Part shown: positions 43,346 through 53,688 of the stretch, one piece after another | Position numbering within the stretch: the first letter of the stretch is position 1 | How the letters are laid out: each line of letters begins with the position of its first letter | Source: Serripes groenlandicus | Taxonomy: Eukaryota; Mollusca; Bivalvia; Cardiida; Cardiidae | Direction of reading: 5' to 3' | Assembly: GCA_031761405.1 (NCBI GenBank) | Contig: JASEVX010000013.1 | Location: forward strand, 46,198,143-46,262,142 | DNA: 64,000 nucleotides | Position numbers and translations under genes: made by a program | The notes under the pieces: model-generated | What the model was told of the DNA's origin: nothing | Database searches by the model: none | The model's input: only the letters and a program-made list of their open reading frames with translations

Positions 43346-43947
43346 ACATGCAGTAATATCTAATATGTACTTCTGGGTATCGATATACAAAGCATACAAA
43401 TTGAACACCGACCGATTTATAGATTTCATCTTTCAGGCTATCATTGAATTTCAATAATTAATGTTATCACCGATAATAATTTGTTATTAGAAAGTTTCAA
43501 ACTCAACATTCCTTTTTAATAATTCATCTATCAACGGATTGTGAAAGAGTTGATACAATTTCTCTTCTCAGTGGTTATATGCCAAACGAATGTGAAAGCC
43601 TACTTAATTCGTTTAATAAAATGAATAAATAAGTGACCGTTCGATCTTAGTTCTAAACAAGTTTTACGAAACAATATATAGCTTATCAAATAGGAAATTC
43701 TTCTACAAATGTTATTACACAAAATGTAGGAGGTAGAATATATATTTTTTCGGAAATATAATTAAGTTTCACAGAGTAGTATTGCCATTAAAGTTCCATT
43801 GATTTCCATAATTTTAAAATTTCTTTACCCCACCCATCGGATTTCCATTGAAGTAAACTTAACATCAAAATATCACATCTATATCGCATTTTCAAGCGAA
43901 TTTCACATAAAAACAATCATTTCAATGTAAAAAGAAATAGTTCTTAC

Positions 43948-43997
43948 ATCAGAAATAGATGATCAACGTGTTCCATCGCCGCTGTATAAGTCGTCAT
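43948..43997 (-). CDS. Possible first exon upstream of the Crypton-like gene
   Basis: ATG at 43997, 16 codons plus two bases (MTTYTAAMEHVDHLFL), then GAT|GTAAGAAC, a good splice donor. Without splicing the frame ends at TAA inside the donor. The same ATG, frame and donor recur at 53426-53472; two further copies keep the ATG but not the donor. A possible continuation lies at about 43342-43428, but its acceptor is weak. Linkage to the recombinase is inferred only from order and strand. Confidence 0.35.
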
Positions 43998-44107
43998 TAT
44001 CAAAAATAGTGAGAGCAAAATATCGTGTGTTACGTTTGAAAGTTGCACAGAGTGTAACTAACGACAACGTCATAACGGTAACGGAAGTTGCGCGCGTCAC
44101 CTATTGT

Positions 44108-44120
44108 TGACGTCACGTGA
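44108..44120. promoter_or_regulatory. Fused CRE and E-box, copy 1
   Basis: TGACGTCACGTGA, which contains TGACGTCA overlapping CACGTG. It lies 111 bp upstream of the ATG at 43997 (minus) and is preserved in four module copies. Confidence 0.55.
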
Positions 44121-44609
44121 CATAAATGTTCGATCTATGTTCACTCTTCTGTAAAAATCAGCTGTTTTTTATGTTTCCCAGAGTAAATAAAATGAGAAAT
44201 GTGCTAGATATTATTAAACTGATGTTCATGTTCACATTTGAAGGTAATGGAAAACGATTTGGAAAATGATCGAAAGTTTTTTTTTTTTGCCTGTTCTTCT
44301 ACATATATATATAAATCAATATCGGACAATGGACATTACTTTCCTCACGTTGATGGCGTATATGAGGCTTGGACACAAGAGATGTTCTCCTTATTTGTGG
44401 TTATCCTGTTGGTAAATGTGTACATACACATGTATATTTGAGCGGTGATCTCCAAAATACAACCGCAAAGCATTTGCGACCAATAGTACTCAGTACCGTT
44501 TGCTGATAGGTCACAGAGGATTTCAAGAAATGTTTTGTAAAGCATCCGTTTACTCGGTTAAAACCGTAGAGATTCATAGACTATAAATATTCACTTGCTT
44601 CTTGATTTT

Positions 44610-44646
44610 GTTATTGTTGTTGTTGTTGTTGTTGGTGGTGGTGGTT
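44610..44646. repeat. (TTG)n then (TGG)n microsatellite
   Basis: About eight TTG triplets followed by four GGT/TGG triplets. Confidence 0.85.
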
Positions 44647-45506
44647 TGACGCGCATTTCCTGGTCATGTATACATAAGACTAGAACGTTGTTATCGGAAC
44701 GTTTTCATTCGTGTCAACCAACCATTTTAATTTTAATTTTAATTTTTTAATTGATAGTTTTTTTAACGAAGTGACCGTTATTCGATTTATAATATGTTGA
44801 ATGAAAGAGGTGCATAGCTGCATATCTTTAAATACCAACTCAGGGGGATATGTGTTAAAAACTTAAAACTACTCTTTAAATCTTCTAATCCTGAGTGTTG
44901 GTAAATAATTTGCAAATACAACAATTCGAATATATCAAATTCAATCCAATAACATTAATAAGTCATTATCATATAAGTTTAGCCTTGTATAAGACATCAA
45001 ATTTGTTTTTAAAAGAAACGAAATGTCCTGTAATTAATCGTTAGATCAGCCAAAAGTTTAACTAACAGACAAATGAGCTATGATTAAACAGATGTTCATG
45101 TTTACAACTGTAACGGAAAACGTTAAGTTGAAATGGAAAGGTCTTGTGAGACTGTGCTTATAAACAGGCTCACCTGAGATTCACGCTTAGTATATATGTA
45201 TATGCAACTCGACCCTTTCTCACCTTGTTAAGTTTTATTCTGCTCCAAAAGTATTATGAGTCAGTCCATGGGAAAAGGTATATGTTGGCATTTTTGCACA
45301 GCGTAGGTTCAGATCAGCCTGTTTAATTGCTACGTCTTATCATAATCTACACACGTAGACAGATATTTCTAACAAGTTATTGCAAGTTATTTGAAATGTG
45401 TATATGTTGATCAGACTGTGCGGATGGAAAGACTTTTCTGATAATACACTGTTCACAAAAGCCGACTTGTACGTTTCCCTATATCGGCTCGGTGGTAGAG
45501 ATTGAC

Positions 45507-45700
45507 AAAGGTCAAAGCGACATGCGTCATTCGTCTTCCACCAACGGGCTAAGTATATGTGGGAAAGCAGCCAGTTGCTTGGGAAGATTGTTGTGTGTAC
45601 TGGTGTGAGAAAACCAGGAGATGCATGAGTAGGTGAACTTGCCGCCGTGACATAACTGAGAAAGTGTTAAAAACTGCGTTAATCCCCAATCAATCAATCG
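45507..45700 (+). mobile_element. SINE-A, 5'-truncated
   Basis: Body from 'gcgacatgcgtcattcgtct' to 'aatccccaatcaatcaatc', no tRNA head. Confidence 0.75.
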
Positions 45701-45701
45701 G

Positions 45702-45920
45702 TGGTAGAGCGGCCCTCTCGAGTACAAGAGGTCGCGAGTTCGGTCCCCGGCCGGGTCATACCAAAGACTTTCAAAATGGCAGAAATGTCTTTCGCTCCTC
45801 GGCGCTCAGGGTTGTGCGGTTATCAATACGAATGACTAGCTGGTTTGAGGATAAATGGGCGAGTAGTACTGGTAACGTACCCACGAAGCGTCGTGATATA
45901 AGCGGTGTAAATACCACACA
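45702..45920 (+). mobile_element. SINE-B
   Basis: Starts directly at the end of the SINE-A ('tcggtggtagagcggccctc'), with 'gggtcataccaaagacttt', body 'ggcgctcagggttgtgcggt' and 'ctggtaacgtacccacga'. Confidence 0.75.
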
Positions 45921-46134
45921 AACAAAACGTTTCCGCATAGACGGGATCATAAACATATCTAGACTTTATTCCAATATCGCCATTTATATGTTTCTATTTT
46001 AAAACGCGTGACAGGTGAGTTCGGCTAGTTTGATAAAAGAGTGAAAACCTCAATGTCGAAATACATGCAACCGGAAAATTAAAAGGATTGTTAAGAAATC
46101 GAAAACCTTCACTATTTCCGGGAAATTCCCTGAC

Positions 46135-46255
46135 TTGTAAGTGTGCCTTACCCAAATGGCACGCCAGTCTCCTTTAAGGTTGCGTCGAGCTGGGATCTAA
46201 CCCAGGACACTATGTCCCAAATCTCACAAACATGTAACCATGGAGAATCAGTCCA
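46135..46255 (-). mobile_element. SINE-D or tRNA-like sequence, paralogue in copy B
   Basis: Matches 41490-41612 ('gagctgggatctaaccc', 'catgtaaccatggagaatca'). Confidence 0.5.
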
Positions 46256-46521
46256 TTAAAAGTTGTGAAAATAACTCGGCTTGCAGATACAAGTCATATT
46301 TCGCAGACACTGCTACGCAAAATGTAACTGACTTTTGAAAACATTGAAAGAAAAGAGAATATCGCTTAAGACGAGTAATTTCTCCTTTTCCAGCAATGTT
46401 TTCAAATAGTTTGTTTGTATATAAATGTGTTATACCGAAACGTTTAGGAAAGGTTGTAGGCTATATAAACAACACGTCATTATATATTTTATTTATTTGG
46501 TCACCAATATACAATACATAA

Positions 46522-46739
46522 TCAACCCTTCACCACATACAGCAAATGTTTAGCAGACGACTTTGAACATTTTTACTCAAAAACGTGGAAATCTCTATAA
46601 TTGTAGGTATAATTACTGAAGACATTGTAGCAAAAGGAGAAATTGCTCGTTTTGAGCATTTTCTCCTTTTGTCACGATATTTTTAAAAGTCGTCTGCTGC
46701 AGTTGCATCAACATGAGTCTATATTTGAGAAAGGGTTAA
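46522..46739. mobile_element. Family T MITE
   Basis: Right end GGGTTAA intact, left end 'atcaacccttcaccacatac' has lost TTAA. Hairpin GCTCGTTTTGAGC. Confidence 0.75.
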
Positions 46740-47480
46740 AAATGTCCGCTGATCGATTTCTACGTTTCATCTTCCAGGCTATCATTGAACTTCATTAATT
46801 AACATTACATATTGATCATCAAGATGTGAATTTGTAATTAAAATGACTCAAAATCAACCTTCTTCTTGTTTAGTAAGTCAGTAATCAACGAATTGTGAAA
46901 GAGTTAATATTATCTCTCTTCTCAGTAATTATTTTCCAAACGAATGTATCTATTTAACAAAATAAATTCCAGAGTCAATTGATATGTTTGGGGGAAATTT
47001 CAATTCAGTTTCCCAGAGTTTTGCAATTAAGGTTCCATTACATCATTTCAAAAGTTCTTTACGCCACCCATCGTATTTTCATTGAAGTAAACTTAACGTC
47101 AAATATTCACATTTATTGCCTTTTCAAGTGAGTTAAACATAAAAACAATCATGATCAACGTGTTCCATCGCCGCTGTATAAGTCATCATTGTCAAAAATA
47201 GTGAGAGCAAAATATCGTTTGTAAAGTTTGAAAGTTGCACAGAGTGTAACTAACGACAACGTCATAACGGAAACGGAAGTTGCGTGAGTCACTTATTGTT
47301 GACGTCACGTGACCTAAATTCCGATCCCAGTTCACTCTGCAGTCAGAATCAGCTGTTTTATTTGTTTCCAAGAATAAACAAAGTGCTAGATTTCATTAAA
47401 CTGATGTTCATGTTAACAACTGTAATGGAAATTGTTTTGGAATAGGATTGAAAGTTTGACAGTTTTTCTATATATACATG
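46740..47480 (-). repeat. Promoter-like module, copy 2
   Basis: Same order as 43430-44270: 'ttccaggctatcattgaa', 'attgtgaaagagtt', the ATG stretch at 47184-47189 and the CRE/E-box at 47300-47312. The splice donor is deleted in this copy. Confidence 0.65.
47300..47312. promoter_or_regulatory. Fused CRE and E-box, copy 2
   Basis: TGACGTCACGTGA, 111 bp upstream of the ATG at 47189 (minus). Confidence 0.5.
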
Positions 47481-47589
47481 TAGGCTAAATAATTGACTTG
47501 TTTTGAACGGTTAGTTCTTTGTTAATGCTTGAGAAAAACGTTTAAGTTGGTAAGAAAAGAAAAAAAGATTGGTATCATATGTAATTTAT

Positions 47590-48290
47590 ATCAGAACGTA
47601 TCAACTTATTTAGGAACTGACATACGTCTGGAATAACAAATGTTGTTTCTTACGCACTGGTATTCATATTAATACGTTTTATAATACTATACGCGTTGTT
47701 CTTACATCTTATAACATAACGAATTATAAAGAAGTCAAACTTTACACACATAAAATATGTATTCACAACGTTTCGGCCATTACGTATTATAAATAGTTCA
47801 GATTGTTCGTAGTAGAGTCAATTAAACCTGATTCACGACGTGTATGGCAACTTGGAGAAAAGAAGTGTATTATCCTTGGTGAACGTGTTCCATCGCCGCT
47901 GTATAAGTCATCATTGTCAAAAATAGTGAGAGCAAAATATAACGGAAACGGAAGTTGCGTGAGTCACTTATTGTTGACGTCACGTGACCTAAATTCCGAC
48001 CCCAGTTCACTCTGCTGTCAGAATCAGCTATTTTATTTGTTTCCAAGGATAAACACATTGACAAGTTGTTTCTTACACACTGGTATTCATATTAATACGT
48101 TTACAATACGCATTGTTCTTACATCTTATAATATAAAGAAGTCAAACTTAAACATAAAATATGTATTCACAACGTTTCGGCCATTACGTATTATAAATAG
48201 TTCAAATTGTTCGTAGTAGAGTCAATTAAACCTGATTCACGCCGTGTATGGTAACTTGGAGAAAAGAGGTGTTCTCCTTGTCTTAGATTA
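47590..48290. repeat. Local tandem duplication, unit about 420 bp, enclosing module copy 3
   Basis: 'cacaacgtttcggccattac', 'gtagagtcaattaaacctga' and 'gtgtatggNaacttggagaa' occur near 47770-47850 and again near 48165-48260. Between them (47882-48060) is a shortened copy of the promoter-like module with about 50 bp deleted. Confidence 0.75.
47975..47987. promoter_or_regulatory. Fused CRE and E-box, copy 3
   Basis: TGACGTCACGTGA, only 61 bp from the ATG at 47914 (minus) because of the internal deletion. Confidence 0.45.
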
Positions 48291-48450
48291 ACCTTTGTTA
48301 TGTGTATGCATATCTGTATATTTGAGCGGCTAAGCATTTGGAAGCTATGTAGATATAGATCAGCCAGCGCTCACGCATAGTCTGATCTGGCCCTGAACTC
48401 AGTTCTGTTCGTTGATTTGTCATCGAAAGTTTCAAGAAAAAAGTGTAAAG

Positions 48451-49172
48451 CATTGTGTACGATCCTTACAATGTAGCATATGTGCGCATGCAGATTTTCT
48501 TCACACCCGAAATAATTAGTTAAAATTTGTTTTCACCGAACTCCGGTTTTTTTAAAAATCGTTTTCGTCATGTTTGCATTATATCGCAATCATGTCAATG
48601 CACATTTAAGCCGTGCTCCTTGAACAATCACCCTAAGCGAAACCATGGTAAGTGTTAGCAGTATTCATGTTACCTGATCCAAAATAATTTCAGAGTTGTA
48701 ATTTGCTGAGCATACCGAGTCCCAGACTCATTTAATTTAGTCACGACTGATTGAAATGTGTTTTTTTATTTCTTATAGAAAAACATTTGTGTATGGACCC
48801 ATTGAAAGAAAGTTCTAAATGTGTTGCTGTCTGATATGGTTCTACACTTATCGCAAATGCTTTTCCTTTGTTATGCAGAGTCCCGCTAGTTTATAATAAT
48901 TGGCAAATCTACAAAGTCGGTGAGGAAATGATGTTTTATCTACAATTCAGAGAATGTTTTTCGAACGTCTTACTTGATACACATACTGACTTGAACGTGG
49001 CAGCCGATTTCTAATGTTTTTCAGTGCACGGTATATTTCTACTTTTATAATGAGGTCAATGTTGAATTATTTGTACAATGTATTTAAAATAAGCTACATC
49101 TTTCTTTTCGATCCCTGAAAATCTGTTTATATATTGAATGTTATTTCGAAACTTATTAGATAAAATAGTGTT
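48451..49172. other. No gene recognised
   Basis: AT-rich unique-looking sequence; no ORF of note. Confidence 0.4.
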
Positions 49173-49408
49173 TTAACCCTTTCCCTCATATACTTATAGA
49201 CGCTTTCTGACGCCTCTGCAGCAGACGGCTTTTTGAAAACATAGTGACAAAAGAAGACATTGCACAAAACGTGCAAGTTCTCCTTTTGCCACCATGTTTT
49301 CCACTTTTTGTCATAGGTTATCCATTAAATTATGGAGAGTTTCTATTTTTTGACAAATTACGTTCAAAGTCGTCTGCTGCAGAATTGCCGTATGAGGGAA
49401 AGGGTTAA
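49173..49408. mobile_element. Family T MITE, complete
   Basis: TTAA at both ends; hairpin GCACAAAACGTGC. A few extra bases (ACTTATA) follow the left terminus. Confidence 0.85.
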
Positions 49409-49752
49409 CCAACGTCAAACTTGGTACGTTAACGTACAAACAGCATTCTGCGACCGCACAATGAGGATTTACAGTTCATTTACAAAACAATCAATTCGCA
49501 ATCACAAGCACATGCATATCACATCAAAAACGTATTGTATAAATTACGCGTCTAAGTATTTATTTAACCCTTTCCCACATACATCAAATACGCCAACCCC
49601 CGCACCCGAGGCAGATTCTTTACCACAACACAACATGGATGAAGTAATAATGTTTGAAAAATATCCCGGGAACAGAACATATGCCGACCAATGTAGGGGA
49701 AACAACTTTCTGGGATATTTAAATGGATGCACCTCTAAAGCCTAAATAGGTA
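49409..49752. other. No gene; left-end fragment of a family T element
   Basis: 'tttaaccctttcccacatac' at 49563 begins a T element that breaks off after about 25 bp. The rest is unique-looking. Confidence 0.4.
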
Positions 49753-49840
49753 GGTTCCATGGTGTAATGGTTAGCACTCAGGACTCTGTGTTCAAACAGG
49801 GACCGTATATATTGTCCCTGGTTCAAATCACGGTGGTACC
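49753..49840 (+). pseudogene. tRNA-Gln pseudogene, chimeric 3' half
   Basis: The first 40 bp match the tRNA-Gln genes through the D arm into the anticodon arm. After GGACTCTG the sequence changes to a different hairpin (CAGGGAC ... GTCCCTG) before a T-arm-like end. The acceptor stem does not close properly. Confidence 0.75.
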
Positions 49841-49912
49841 TTTTTTTTTTATTCAGGTAAAAACCCTCAGATTCGTATTTATTAAAATTGTGTTTTGATT
49901 TGATATCATGAA

Positions 49913-49984
49913 GGTTCTATGGTGTAATGGTTAGCACTCAGGACTCTGAATCCTGCGATCCGAGTTCAAATCTCGGTAGAACCT
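49913..49984 (+). tRNA. tRNA-Gln (CTG)
   Basis: A 72-bp gene with a 7-bp acceptor stem (GGTTCTA/TAGAACC), A-box region TGGTGTAATGGTTAGC, anticodon loop CTCTGAA (anticodon CTG, reads CAG) and T arm GAGTTCAAATCTC. An oligo-T stretch follows for Pol III termination. No intron. Confidence 0.93.
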
Positions 49985-50069
49985 ATTTACTTTTTTTATT
50001 CATTTTAATAAGGTTAATAACTTTCAGATTAGTATTTATTAAAATTGTGTTCTAGTTTGATAACATGAA

Positions 50070-50141
50070 GGTTCTATGGTGTAATGGTTAGCACTCAGGA
50101 CTTTGAATCCTGCGATCCGAGTTCAAATCTCGGTAGAACCT
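50070..50141 (+). tRNA. tRNA-Gln (TTG)
   Basis: Identical architecture; anticodon loop CTTTGAA gives anticodon TTG (reads CAA). The spacer to the previous gene repeats the array spacer. Confidence 0.93.
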
Positions 50142-50223
50142 ATTTCTTTTTATTCATTTAAATACGGTTAATAACTTTCACATTCGTATTTATTAAAATT
50201 GTGTTCTAATTTGATAACATGAA

Positions 50224-50295
50224 GGTTCTATGGTGTAATGGTTAGCACTCAGGACTCTGAATCCTGCGATCCGAGTTCAAATCTCGGTAGAACCT
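50224..50295 (+). tRNA. tRNA-Gln (CTG)
   Basis: Intact 72-bp copy, same sequence as 49913-49984, followed by TATTATTTTTTTT. Confidence 0.93.
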
Positions 50296-50379
50296 ATTAT
50301 TTTTTTTATTCATTTAAATACGGTTAATAACTTTCAGATTCGTATCTATTAAAAGTTTGTTCTATATTCATCATTTGAA

Positions 50380-50451
50380 GGTTCCATGGAATAATGGTTA
50401 GCACTCAGGACTTTGAATCCTCCGATCCGAGTTCAAATCTCGGTGGAACCT
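50380..50451 (+). tRNA. tRNA-Gln (TTG), probably impaired
   Basis: Acceptor stem GGTTCCA/TGGAACC closes. However, the A-box region reads TGGAATAATGG instead of TGGTGTAATGG, and the anticodon stem ends CAGGA/TCCTC, which leaves a C-C mismatch. It is followed by only four T. Confidence 0.65.
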
Positions 50452-51476
50452 ATTTTCTTAAATCCATTATGTCCGAAGAATCTCTTTATCAGCTTGTCTG
50501 ATTTCAAGATAATTTGGTAGCAATTTCTTTAGGTGACCCTTTACATAAAATATTCAGGCCATATAGATTAGATGATAAACTTTGCCCCCACGCGGCATAT
50601 ATAAGTGGGTAAAACGACTCTTCTCTTCTGAATCTGACTAAAACAAAATGTTCTTAATGTGACAAACTACAAAAATGATTGGTTGCAAAACATGTTTTCC
50701 AGTGTTGGACATCATTGTTATTTTCGTATTATATTACTTGTTTTAGTTGATATTCCGCAGTTTATTTAGAATGCCATGTTACAAATGTCCTTTTCTAAAT
50801 GATAGGACGAAGACAATTTATTGTATTAAAAAAACATTATAAAAAGGATATGCCCTGATTTAAGTTGAGAGAACTTGTGGCAATATATATATATCGTCTT
50901 ACTTTAGTAGTACTGTATGTTTGTAATTTATGCATGTATATTGTTAATAAAATATGTTAACGGTAATAATAATATGTTGTTTTGTTAACAGTGCTTATAT
51001 CTTGTCGTCTCTTTAAAAGTGTCTGTGATCTGCTTTTGAAATTGGACAATTTCAGAGGTGCAAGTCTCCTTTTGTCACGATGTTTTCAAAAGTCGTCTGC
51101 TGCAGATGCGTCAAAATGCGTCTATATGTGAGAAAGGGTTAACAATGTCCGCTGACCGATTTCTACGTTTCATCTTCCAGGCTATAATTGAACTTCAATA
51201 ATTAACATTACATATCATCAAGATGTGAATTTGTAATTAAAATGACTCAAAATCAACCTTCTTCTTTTTTAGTAAGTCAGTAATCAACGAATTGTGAAAG
51301 AGTTCATATTATCTCTCTTCTCAGTAATTATTTTCCAAACGAATGTATCTATTTAACAAAATATTTTACTAAACCGTAGATCTATAGCTTATCAAACACG
51401 ATTTTGTTCTATTCGTTGTAATTGGCACGAAAAAAGCGAGAGGAAATTGATATGTGTTCTTATTTGATAACATGAA
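50452..51476. repeat. Inter-tRNA block, copy 1 of a 1.58-kb tandem duplication
   Basis: Nearly identical to 52035-53070: 'gcccccacgcggcatatata', 'gattggttgcaaaacatg', a family T right-end fragment (51058-51142) and the intron-like part of the promoter module (51145-51370). No ORF of note. 'gcatatataagtgggta' is a TATA-like sequence of unknown meaning. Confidence 0.8.
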
Positions 51477-51567
51477 GGTTCTATGGTGTAATGGTTAGCA
51501 CCAGGGACCGTGTATAACACTCAGGACTCTGAATCCTGCGATCCGATTTCAAATCTCGGTAGAACCT
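51477..51567 (+). pseudogene. tRNA-Gln (CTG) with 19-bp insertion
   Basis: Otherwise intact, but 19 bp (within 'ccagggaccgtgtataac') separate the D arm from the anticodon arm, and the T arm has GATTTCAAATC. The inserted words recall the foreign hairpin of the pseudogene at 49753-49840. Confidence 0.8.
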
Positions 51568-51650
51568 ATTTTTTTGGTATTCATTTAAATACGGTTAATT
51601 ACTTTCAGATTCGTATTTATTAAAATTGTGTTCTGAGCTGTCAACATGAA

Positions 51651-51722
51651 GGTTCTATGGTGTAATGGTTAGCACTCAGGACTCTGAATCCTGCGATCCG
51701 AGTTCAAATCTCGGTAGAACCT
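51651..51722 (+). tRNA. tRNA-Gln (CTG)
   Basis: Intact 72-bp copy; anticodon loop CTCTGAA; followed by a run of nine T. Confidence 0.93.
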
Positions 51723-51807
51723 AGGTTTTTTTTTTATTCATTTAAATACGGTTAATAACTTTCAGATTCGTATTTATTAAAATTGTGTTTTGATTTGATA
51801 TCATGAA

Positions 51808-51879
51808 GGTTCTATGGTGTAATGGTTAGCACTCAGGACTCTGAATCCTGCGATCCGAGTTCAAATCTCGGTAGAACCT
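51808..51879 (+). tRNA. tRNA-Gln (CTG)
   Basis: Intact 72-bp copy at 157-bp spacing from the previous gene. Confidence 0.93.
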
Positions 51880-51962
51880 ATTTTGTTTTTATTCATCTAA
51901 ATACGGTTAATAACTTTCAGAATCGTATCTATTAAAAGTTTGTTCTATATTCATTATATGAA

Positions 51963-52034
51963 GGTTCCATGGTGTAATGGTTAGCACTCAGGACTTTGAA
52001 TCCTGCGATCCGAGTTCAAATCTCGGTGGAACCT
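51963..52034 (+). tRNA. tRNA-Gln (TTG)
   Basis: Intact; acceptor stem GGTTCCA/TGGAACC and anticodon TTG. Counterpart of the impaired copy at 50380-50451, with the normal A-box and closed anticodon stem. Confidence 0.93.
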
Positions 52035-53070
52035 ACTTTTTTAAATCATTATGTCTGACTGACGAATCTCTTTATCTGCTTGTCTGATTTCAAGATAATT
52101 TGGTAGCAATTTCTTAAGGTGACCCTTTACATAAATTATTCAGGCCATATAGATTAGATGATAAACTTTGCCCCCACGCGGCATATATAAGTGGGTAAAA
52201 CGATTCTTCTCTTCTGAATCTGACTAAAACAAAGTGTTCTTAATGCGACAAACTACAAAAATGATTGGTTGCAAAACATGTTTTCCAGTGTTGGACAGTG
52301 GACATCATTGTTATTTTCGTATTATATTACTTGTTTTAGTTGATATTCCGCAGTTTATTTAGAATGCCATGTTACAAATGTCCTTTTCTAAATGATAGGA
52401 CGAGACAATTTATTGTATTAAAAAAACATTACAAAAAGGATATGCCCTGATTTAAGTTGAGAGAACTTGTGGCAATACATATATATATATATATTGTCTT
52501 ACTTTAGTAGTACTGTATGTTTGTAATGTATGCATGTATATTGTTAATAAAATATGTTAAAGGTAATAATAATATGTTGTTTTGTTAACAGTGCTTATAT
52601 CTTGTCGTCTCTTTAGAAATGTCTGTGATCTGCTTTTGAAATTGGACAATTACTTTCAGAGGTGCAAGTCTCCTTTTGTCACGATGTTTTCAAAAGTCGT
52701 CTGCTGCAAATGCGTCTATATGTGAGAAAGGGTTAACAATGTCCGCTGACCGATTTCTACGTTTCATCTTCCAGGCTATACTTGAACTTCAATAATTAAC
52801 ATTACATATCATCAAGATGTGAATTTGTAATTAAAATGACTCAAAATCAACCTTCTTCTTGTTTAGTAAGTCAGTAATCAACGAATTGTGAAAGAGTTGA
52901 TATTATCTCTCTTCTCAGTAATTATTTTCCAAACGAATGTATCTATTTATCAAAATATTTAACGAAACCGTAGATCTATAGCTTATCAAACACGATTTTG
53001 TTCTATTCGTTGTAATTGGCACGAAAAAAGCGAGAGGAAATTGATATGTGTTCTTACTTGATAACATGAA
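52035..53070. repeat. Inter-tRNA block, copy 2 of the 1.58-kb tandem duplication
   Basis: Matches 50452-51476 with few substitutions and small indels (for example 'gtggacatcattg' and a longer TA run near 52485). Confidence 0.8.
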
Positions 53071-53142
53071 GGTTCTATGGTGTAATGGTTAGCACTCAGG
53101 ACTCTGAATCCTGCGATCCGAGTTCAAATCTCGGTAGAACCT
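53071..53142 (+). tRNA. tRNA-Gln (CTG)
   Basis: Intact 72-bp copy; last complete gene of the cluster. Confidence 0.93.
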
Positions 53143-53224
53143 ATTTTTTTTTTTATTAATTTAAATACGGTTATTACTTTCAGAATCGTATCTATTAAAA
53201 GTGTGTTCTATATTCATTATATGA

Positions 53225-53234
53225 AGGTTCCATG
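53225..53234 (+). pseudogene. First 10 bases of a tRNA-Gln gene, truncated
   Basis: The array spacer and GGTTCCATGG are followed at once by 'gagaaatttcaattcagttt', sequence found at 46988 in the promoter-like module. The junction lies inside the tRNA gene. Confidence 0.7.
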
Positions 53235-53425
53235 GGAGAAATTTCAATTCAGTTTCCCAGAGTTTTGCAATTAAAGTTCCAAATTACATCATTTCAAAAG
53301 TTCTTTACCCCACCCATCGTATTTTCATTGATGTAAACTTAACGTCAAATATTCACATTTATCGCCTTTTCAAATGAGTTAAACATAAAAACAATCATAA
53401 CATTTTAAAAAGAAGTAGTTCTTAC

Positions 53426-53472
53426 ATCAGAAAAAGATGATCAACATGTTCCATCGCCGCTGTATAAGTCAT
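53426..53472 (-). CDS. Possible first exon, module copy 4
   Basis: ATG at 53472, 15 codons in the same frame as 43997 (MTYTAAMEHVDHLFL), then the GTAAGAAC donor. No downstream coding exon is seen before the tRNA cluster. Confidence 0.25.
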
Positions 53473-53585
53473 CACTGTCAAAAATAGTGAGAGCAAAATA
53501 TCGTGTGTAAAGTTTGAAAGTTGCACAGAGTGTAACTAACGACAACGTCATAACGGAAACGGAAGTTGCGTGAGTTGTTTATTGC

Positions 53586-53598
53586 TGACGTCACGTGA
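53586..53598. promoter_or_regulatory. Fused CRE and E-box, copy 4
   Basis: TGACGTCACGTGA, 114 bp upstream of the ATG at 53472 (minus). Confidence 0.5.
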
Positions 53599-53623
53599 CC
53601 TAAATTCCGACACCAGTTCACTC

Positions 53624-53688
53624 AATCGGAACACCTCGACTATTATCCTAATAGAAGTATGACGGAATTAGTCGAGGATGTCCGATTG
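53624..53688. mobile_element. 65-bp foldback insertion with 10-bp target duplication
   Basis: Imperfect inverted ends (AATCGGAACACCTCGACTA and TTAGTCGAGGATGTCCGATT), flanked by CAGTTCACTC at 53614-53623 and 53689-53698. The other module copies have CAGTTCACTC once and no insert, so the empty site is visible. Confidence 0.8.

Larger units (their letters stand above)
40690..44560. repeat. Segmental duplication, copy A
   Basis: Shares an ordered series of blocks with 45250-48450: a family G copy, a SINE-D, a family T remnant, the promoter-like module with CRE and E-box, and 'gtatatttgagcggtgatct'. Copy A alone contains the Crypton-like segment (about 41.8-43.4 kb). Confidence 0.7.
45250..48450. 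repeat. Segmental duplication, copy B
   Basis: Second, diverged copy of 40690-44560 without the Crypton-like segment. A SINE-A and a SINE-B have inserted near its left end. Its right part is itself partly duplicated (47590-47880 against 48060-48290). Confidence 0.7.

Noticed and set aside
50600..50620. TATA-like 'gcatatataagtggg' as promoter of an RNA or histone gene
   Set aside because: Repeated in the duplicated block, but no downstream ORF or recognisable snRNA follows.
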